64,000 nt of DNA. Origin: Theocolax elegans. Its lineage: Eukaryota > Arthropoda > Insecta > Hymenoptera > Cerocephalidae. The notes under the pieces are model-generated. The model saw only the letters and a program-made list of their open reading frames with translations, had not been told where the DNA came from and did no database searches. Both the position numbers and the translations under genes were made by a program. Shown one piece after another: positions 27,501-36,500 of this stretch (positions within the stretch are counted from its first letter, which is position 1; each line of letters begins with the position of its first letter). The stretch spans positions 16,939,201-17,003,200 of the forward strand of contig CM047427.1 in assembly GCA_026168455.1 (NCBI GenBank), read 5' to 3'.

Positions 27501-30500
27501 TCAATAATAATTATTGCATTAATAAATTTATAAATTAAATTTCTTAGTCGTATAATATTAATAAATTTACCAGCATAGGCGTGCACGAGGAATGCAAACA
27601 TTTATATTGCTGGAAATATAATTTAACATTTTTGCAAGGTTCTCTTAATTGAAAAGATCTTATCCACTTTTCTATAATTGTATTGTCCGGTGAATCGTTT
27701 ATTTGAAGCCATTTGACATCGTCTTCATCATCAAGTAAACCATCAGATTCTAAACAAACATGTTGTATATTTAATTTTTTTACTCTTTGTAAATTAGTAT
27801 ATAGTTATATTATTTATTACAAATTAATTTAATATTTATAAACATCTTTTAATTAAAGTATCAGTTTACAGTTGCTTTGTTTTTAATAAACTGTTTTATT
27901 TTAGTAATTAATTCAATTATGAAAAATTATTATTTTTTATTAAACTAATTTAAACTATATAAGATATTTATTACAATAATATACCTTGTAAGACTTTTTC
28001 TTTACTCACTACATTTCGTGCAATTAGTTTTTTCCGCAATGCTAAATAATAATCATATAATACTCCTCCAGTATTAATTTTTTTTTGAAATTTCGTCGCA
28101 CTTTGGAACGGAAAATAGAAAAATTTTGCAGTTGCATCCGGTGGTCTATCTTCTGTAGCGAATATATTTCCTAATTGACTAGAAAGATCAAGAAATCTTT
28201 CTTTACTTATACTGAAAATAAATTTTTTTAAATTTATAATTAAAGCATGCATAGAGACATATCTATATGAGAATATACCAATTATATCAATATATATTAA
28301 TATTAATTGCAATACCTATACATTTTATTATAATCAAACTCATAATGAATAACTAGATCACATATAGAGTGACTATCAACTTTACGTTCTAATTTGAATA
28401 ATTGCGTTATTAATAAACCTTTTGTTGTAGAATTCAATAATTCAGTAACAGTCTTTCTTGGCTCAGCTATAGTTGTACAAAAAAAATTATACGGAAATAT
28501 TTTAAATAATTGTTGTAGTATATTATAATATTATATTCTATTACAAATAAAAAAATTTAATTGATTGTTTCAATCCAATTATATTTAGGTACAAAAACAA
28601 AAATATTTAACAAATTTTTTCAATGTTCAAGTTGCAATATTGAAAATTAGTTATTTAACTTTAAAGCAGTATTTTCAATTTCGATTTTAATATGTACAGC
28701 TTTTCTTACACTTATACCTAAACATACAAGACGAAATGTTTATTTGTTATATGTATTCACAATACATAGGAAAGCTTCATTGGGTGCAGGTAATCAAAAA
28801 CTAAAACATTTTTTGTGACATCCATATATCTGATAAACTTTATAACCAATAATCCGTCTTATCAAATATAATGCACAATAAAGCTATATAGTCAAGAGAC
28901 AACTGTTAGAAAAAAAGAATCATTGATTATAAAGTATATCAGACATACTTATGACATAAAAAGGTATTTTAGTTTTTGGATATCTGTACCCGCTGTAAAT
29001 TTGTGTACCAAAGTCTACATATTGTATGTACTTAAATTATACATTGGAAAGCTTCAGCGGGTAAAGGTTTTGAAAAACTAAATTAGTTTTTTGTGACATT
29101 TATACTTCTGAAAAACTTTTCAACCAATGATCCTTCTTATCGAATAGCTATTTCTGGAGTGGATCTTGTTCTGTGCAATTATATAATGCACAATAAAGCT
29201 ATATAGTCAAGAGTCAACTGTTAGAAAAAAAGAATCATTGATTATAAAGTATATCAGACATACTTATGACATAAAAAGGTATTTTAGTTTTGGATATCTG
29301 TACCCGCTGTAAATTTGTGTACCAAAGTCTACATATTGTATGTACTTAAATTATACATTGGAAAGCTTCAGCGGGTAAAGGTTTTGAAAAACTAAATTAG
29401 TTTTTTGTGACATTTATACTTCTGAAAAACTTTTCAACCAATGATCCTTCTTATCGAATAGCTATTTCTGGAGTGGATCTTGTTCTGTGCAATTATATAA
29501 TGCACAATAAAGCTATATAGTCAAGAGTCAACTGTTAGAAAAAAAGAATCATTGATTATAAAGTATATCAGACATACTTGTGACATAAAGTGACATTTAT
29601 ACTTCTGAAAAACTTTTCAACCAATGATCCTTCTTATCGAATAGCTATTTCTGGAGTGGATCTTGTTCTGTGCAATTATATAATGCACAATAAAGCTATA
29701 TAGTCAAGAGTCAACTGTTAGAAAAAAAGAATCATTGATTATAAAGTATATCAGACATACTTATGACATAAAAAGGTATTTTAGTTTTTGGATATCTGTA
29801 TCCGCTGTAAATTTGTGTACCAAAGTCTACATATTGTATGCATTTAAATTATACATTGGAAAGCTTCAGCGGGTAAAGGTTTTAAAAACTAAATTAATTT
29901 TTTGTGACATTTATACTTCTGAAAAACTTTTCAACCAATGATTCTTCTTATCGAATAGCTATTTCTGGAGTGGATCTTGATTTGTGCAATTGTACACAAT
30001 GCATTAGAATCAAGTTAATTTTCAAAATAACAAACAAACATAAAACTGTACAATAACTGTACAAATGTACACATACGTATCACAGATAGTATACTGATTG
30101 TCGAGTTACTCAAATTATTTTCCATATCCACATCAGATACACAAATACTTTCATTCTGCAGATCATTCTCATTCATCACATCAACTAATGTACTATTTAA
30201 TGAATCTTTTGGTCTATCATTTAACAAAGAATTGTTAGTATGGGAATCTTGGGTTTGTGTTTCATGCAGTATTCCATTATCACACTTATTTTCATGTTCT
30301 TTCTTCCACACGTCATATTTACAGACAAATCGTTTTTTAAAGCCACATTCATTCTTGTGGAAAATATCATTCAACAAATCGCTATCAATTTGATAAAAAA
30401 CAAATTCATCCACACCTGAAACTACAATTTAATACATGAAACGGTGCAAAAAAAAACGATCTTAATTTTAGGTTATAAAACTTACCTTTAAAGCGTTCTA

Positions 30501-33500
30501 CAAAGCTCTCCAGTCCCCAGGATTTTAATATGTTATCAACAAACTCACTTCCCATTATAAATAAACAAATTTTAATTAAGTATTAATAACAAATGTTTAA
30601 TAACTTCTGAGTACACGCAGATCACATCGCATTACCGAAGTTGATCAAGCAAAATTTATTTGATAATATCACTTCGTTGGGAAACCTGATTGATTGAGCA
30701 GGGATTGACGGAGAGTCAAGCAATTTTTGCTTGACTACTCAAGTATATGAACCTTATTGTCAATTAAGCAAATATTGCTTGACTCGACAAGCAAATTTTG
30801 CTTTTTTTTTTTCTCAGTGAGTACATTAACAATATAAGAGAAAGAGAGATTATTTTTGTTAATTTCTTAAATACTATTATATAGTTACTGAAATTTAGAT
30901 TTTTGTATTAAATTTGAAAATAATGCTTACGCAAGCAAGAACATTATTGTCTGTTTGTTATTGACCGGTTTAAACAATTACAAACGATGTTTTGTAATAA
31001 CTATATTTCTTGAAGCCCGAATCTCTAGAGGACCCATTCGTCCCTGAATGCGACTACTTTCGTGTAGCTAGCTTCAGCTTCAGCTTTACAAAGCGAGTGA
31101 AAAGTTGAAAATATCAAGCAAGGTATAAAACACCCCCAACAACAACCTTATACGATATTTCATAGCATGGTAACTTCAAAATTTGAAATGAAATTGGTCT
31201 TTCGAGGTTGGCATGCTATAAAATTATTTTGTCTTTGTACCTACCACTTTTTAGCTGTTTTTTCGGCCGACCTCTACGTTTGATGCTGCCTGTATTGGAA
31301 GTGGAAGCTTCGACCGCATTACTTTTAATCTCGATTCGTACATTCGGTTTAGTTTTACGTGGGCGACCTCTTTTTCTAGGCTCAGCATTATTCTCCTTGT
31401 CTACTTCCTTGCTTTTGCGCTTTCGACCTTTTGTGACAGGAGTCTGCATGTTGCTTTCATGAAGCCTTTCCGGGTTGGCCACAACTGCTGCTTCAGGAGT
31501 CCGAACTAAAAAATTTATTATAAACGTTATCGTTTACCATCAAATGGGTGGGGTCCAATTTGTCGAAGACTCATTCAAATTATGTGCGATATTTCGAATT
31601 TTAAAAATTAGAATCGCTTTGTTGTTATTTCAAACCAAGAAACGTAGAATGATCATTCTTTCGAAAGTAATACAATCTTCAGGTATTTTGTATTTGATTT
31701 AATAGTTCAAATTCCAAATAGTAGATAAATAATTTTCTATATTATTATCTGTTATCTAACTGGCAATAGATAAGTATTATAAAAGTTATTTATCTGTAAA
31801 TTTCGAATCTTTAAAGTACGAATTTTTGGACCATATATATAAAAACTGAAGAATTCATGACTTTTGAAATAATGATCATTCTATTACTCTTGGTTCTAAA
31901 TAATAAAAATGCATTTCTAATTTTTGACATTCGAAATAATGCACATATTTTGAATGAGTCTTCGACAAATCGGACCCCACCCCCATCAAATATTTGGAAA
32001 TGAAAAATCGACAACAATACCTATATATGTACGGTTTCTCTTCTTAACCAGTTGCTCGTTTTCAAAAGCACCTCCTGGGCCGCCATCTGCTGTAAGCGTT
32101 TCATTTAGAAATTGCACATCTCCTGCAGATTCGTTCTCTTCTGGTTCATCTGAACGTGCAACACTCTCATTATGACTGTAGACTACAAAGATATCAAAAA
32201 GAAATATAATAATTATAAAAAATAATTTTACTATCGTAATTTGAATGATGATACATACTTCTCGAATATTCAAACCTTCTTTGAGCTGCTATATTTGTAA
32301 TAAATTCTTCTACCGTCATTCTGTATCATATGAATAAACTTAATAATAAATTTATAAAAAAACATAGATCCTGTAGCAAATTAACTTACTTTCCTAGTAG
32401 TAAGTCTTCCTCTGCAAGTTGAACTTGGTAATCTGCGGCTTGCAAATGTATAGGCCTTATTACAGAAAGGCGAATACCTCTCTCCGCTTCTTTAAAATCA
32501 CTGCTTACTTTCTCCATGATTTTCTGCATGTCATCTACAATTTAATGTATAATTTTTTTATATTTAAGGGGTACCAAAGTCAAATTTTATGCTCCCTACC
32601 TTACTAACTTGAAAAGTAACAGAAAATTAGTTAAAAAAGGACGATAATTTACGCAAATAAAGGAGGAAGTGCCCTTTCTTTATTAATAATCTATCTCTGT
32701 TCAAAATTTGAAGCGAAAATATTAATTGGTTTTCGCGTAATCCCGTACTAATTAAAAGGAACGTCAATATTTTTGTGCAATAAAAGATTTCAAAATTTTA
32801 TTCAGGTATAACTTACTAAGCATTTTCCAGATGCAAGGTCTAGTGCCCATAGTTTTTGCTGCGTGTAGATGAAAATTTTCACACGTGTTATTAGTTTTTA
32901 CTGGGTTTTGGAACACAGAAAAAATATTTGCCAATGGTAGCCAATAGCTTCGAATATAATAGCTAAAATTTTGAAGCTTATTAGCTAATCCGTCATTTTT
33001 TTGACACACGTCATCTATCAGTCGAGTGATATAAGCTACACCTTGCTCCATTTTTGAAGCTGGCAAATGAGCCAACGCATAAGTCTTCTCAACTATGTAT
33101 TCCAGCTCAATAGGCAATTTTAATTTGCTCCAACGCTTTATAATTGCCTAAAATATATTAGTGAAATAAATTTTATCAACAAAAGTCGTCGTTAGTAATC
33201 AAATTTGTGACTAACAGAAATTCATAAGAAATATGAAAATAGAAAATAGTATATTACGATTTAAGTACGTGAAACAGACGATGCACGCATACCTGACTTC
33301 GCTCCAGCGACAAATATGACGAGTGCATGAATCAACTACACCATGCATGTTTATAGTACACTAGTTTTTAACACTTCGTGACCGAAACACGATTATCTTT
33401 AAGAGGACGTCGAACAGGCATGCTTACCGACATTTGCAGAAAAAAATGTTTTTGAAACACTGTGGGCGAAATGCCATTTTTAATGCCAGTACAATGCATG

Positions 33501-36500
33501 TGAAATAACACATTCTCGCACTAGTGTGCGAAATTCGCGCATGCGCAATGGATAATTTAGGAAGCAGATGTACTGGTCGTCGCACTTACGAATACTAGCA
33601 CATCTGCTAAATGCTTTGTTAAATGTAAACGTGCTAGTCTTTGTGCGACACTACTATAGATTGTTTAGTAAACACAAGATAGACGATCCCCTACTTTTTA
33701 TGAATTAAAAATTGATTAAAATTGGCATTAAAAAATGTCATTCCGCACATAGTGGTTCAAAAAATAGTATACGGTACAAGTGTGCTCAAGTTATTCAAGC
33801 ACTCGTCTTTTTGCCTGCGACTCATGCGTGAATCGCCTATTTCAGACACTAGTATTTTACTGTACTATTAAATTTAAATTTAGGCTAATAAAGCACACAT
33901 GAAACTTTAATATAAGAACTACATGAACCGCTTTGAGAATTAAACATTAGAAACGAATATTCAATTGAGGGAATAATTTTTATATACAATGTAATATAAA
34001 ATAACAGAGGGATAGTACATATATTATTGTTATTACAAATCAATTTGCAAGTATAAAAGGATGCCTATTTGATTGTTGCGTTTACAATAACTTAACAGGA
34101 TGTCAGACCTAAATTACAGGAATCTACACCTTTCAACCCAAAAATTATACCGAAAATATTGCATTCAAAATGTAAAAAAATTCATACGGGTAGGTTGGAA
34201 CATAAGGGAGGATCTAATGTTTTGATTTTGTAAGCAAAATAATTTTTTAAATAATATTTAAATAAACAATTTTTGGTCGGTAATTATTAGTCAAAAAAAG
34301 GCATAATTTTTCAACCCAAACATCGTAATTAAATTATCGATTTCAAAATGTGGCAAAATTTCGAAACATTGTTTAAAAAATTTGTTCATTTGTTTATAAA
34401 ATATCATTATTACCGTATCACTAATGGTAAAAATTAGAAGCACGGCCCCCAAACTAGGTATGGCCCGTTACGTCGAGTCATTTTAAATTATATTTTTTTT
34501 TATTATAATAAGAAATAAAATCAACTTACTTGTTTATAATGAAAAAGGCAGCCGCATATTTTGGCTTGAGGAAAATTCTTTTGAGCACTGTTAATTTGAG
34601 CTCTCTCAAAATCGCTGCTCACTGTACGTACATTATTTTGCAGTTCAGGTACAAGTGAGAATATGTGTGTCCAAACGGCATCGTACATTGCTTCAGTCCT
34701 GCTACTAGTAAGAGCAAAAATTGCAGGAAACCCCTAAAGTTAAATTTGATTTGATGATATTGTCTAAATTGTATTAATGTTTAACGCTATTACAAAATAA
34801 CACGTGAAATCTCACATGCAATCTCATGCCAATATCTCATCTCATATTTCAATTGCGCCGCTTAAACTTAATAATAATATACAAATTTCTGAGCATGGTG
34901 AGTCACTTGTTAAGGGGACAAGCCTGGGTTAACTCGATAAAAATCAAAAAATTTTCAACACTGTTTCGAAAAACGTCTTTGTTGTTCAAATTAAAGACAA
35001 AGACGTTTTTCAAAAAAGAGTTCCACTTAAGTTTTAGTACTTGTAAAAACGAAAAAAACGCGAGTGATTAGGTTCGATTTGATGAAGAAAAACGTGAGCA
35101 ATCGTGGACCGCGCAAAGCCCTTTGCGAAAATAAGGTGTCAGCATAGGATTTTTTTTGGAGTCTAGAATTAATGTATAAAGGTTTAGTTACTTAACTATC
35201 TTAAATCGAACCCCACAGTAGGTACTTTATCGTCGAATTTTTTTTATGTATATAGCTTTATAAGGAAACTTTTAAGAGCTGAATGAAAATTTTTTGATTT
35301 TTTTCGAGTTAACCCAGGATTTCCGATTTTTAGCAATTTCTAACGTGAAGTTTCGTGCGTGAACACAAGAGTATCTCACGTGAGAGAATCAAAAAAAAAG
35401 TTGAATGATATTACCCTTTTTTAGAACTTAAGATGATCTTAAATGTTAACTAGAAATGTCAATGTCAAGTTGAAATCTTACCGAAGTCATTTTCCTAAAA
35501 TGAATAATATACACTTGAGAGCATAATGGCTTCTCGGGTCGTATCTGCAAATAAAAAAATATATTACTATTATAACGGGCACGCATTTTCAAATTCGCAA
35601 GCGCCCGTGCACACAAAAATCGCATAATCACGCGTTATTTGAACAAGCCAATATTGAGATTAAAGTTAAATCGTGCCTAAAGAATAATAAATACCTGAGT
35701 TATATAAATTTTGCCTAAACACCCCTAGGAGAAATGCGAAAATTTAAAATGGCTAGAATTCTAGTCAATGGATTCGAAAATTGTACCGAGTTTTAATAGG
35801 TAAAAAGTGTACATGGATGACAAAAAATGACATGGAATTATATTTTATTTAAGTGAATCCAAAAAACTTAAAAAGCTTGTGAATTGCTTATATTATAGAT
35901 ATATATAAGTAAAGCGGATGTTGATTTTATCTCGTTATATTACACTCAAAAATATAACTTTCAAATTTGATGGTTAGGTTTCTTGAATACTTATTATTTA
36001 CCTACTTATTAACTAATAAAACTAGAAATAAATTGTAACTAATAGGAGCCGCTGAGAAATGTTAAAAAGTGTTTCCTTTAGTACTTAAAAATGGATAAGA
36101 AAAGTACCTATGTAGTAGTAAACGGAAACGGATACGCTATTTAATACCGTATAAAACGTTTTGCATTTTTACTAGTGACCTTCTTCTCCGATAGATTGTT
36201 TCGAAAAACACACATGTCTACCCTTAGACTCTTTCGGCAAAAAAGAGACATACTGATCAAGTTCTTTTGGTCACATACTAACAAAGATACATGAATAACT
36301 CATATTTTAATATTGAATAAATTACACAGTATGCGATGTAATTATAAACTAACAAATAAATAAGTTACAATGCAGTACAGCGTGCATTAATATTGTAATA
36401 ACGCGAATCGTTAGTTATGTGATCTCCTAGCGTTTCCCGCACCTACCTTGCAAGACGAACTTTGTTCATTTATTAATAATTAAATATTCCGCTTGGTTTA

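Larger units (their letters stand above)
23183..30819 (-). mobile_element. CACTA/Mirage-like DNA transposon nested in MULE intron 9
   Basis: The 7,637-bp element starts CACGGAGAAAAA and its other end, inverted, starts CACTGAGAAAAA; both continue into GCAAAA and repeated GTCAAGCAAT blocks. It is bordered by a 2-bp duplication, AG (23,181-23,182 and 30,820-30,821). CACTG-type ends and a 2-bp duplication fit the CACTA/Mirage part of the CMC superfamily. It holds two minus-strand genes in the same direction as the host MULE gene. Subterminal repeats differ between the two ends. Confidence 0.85.
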
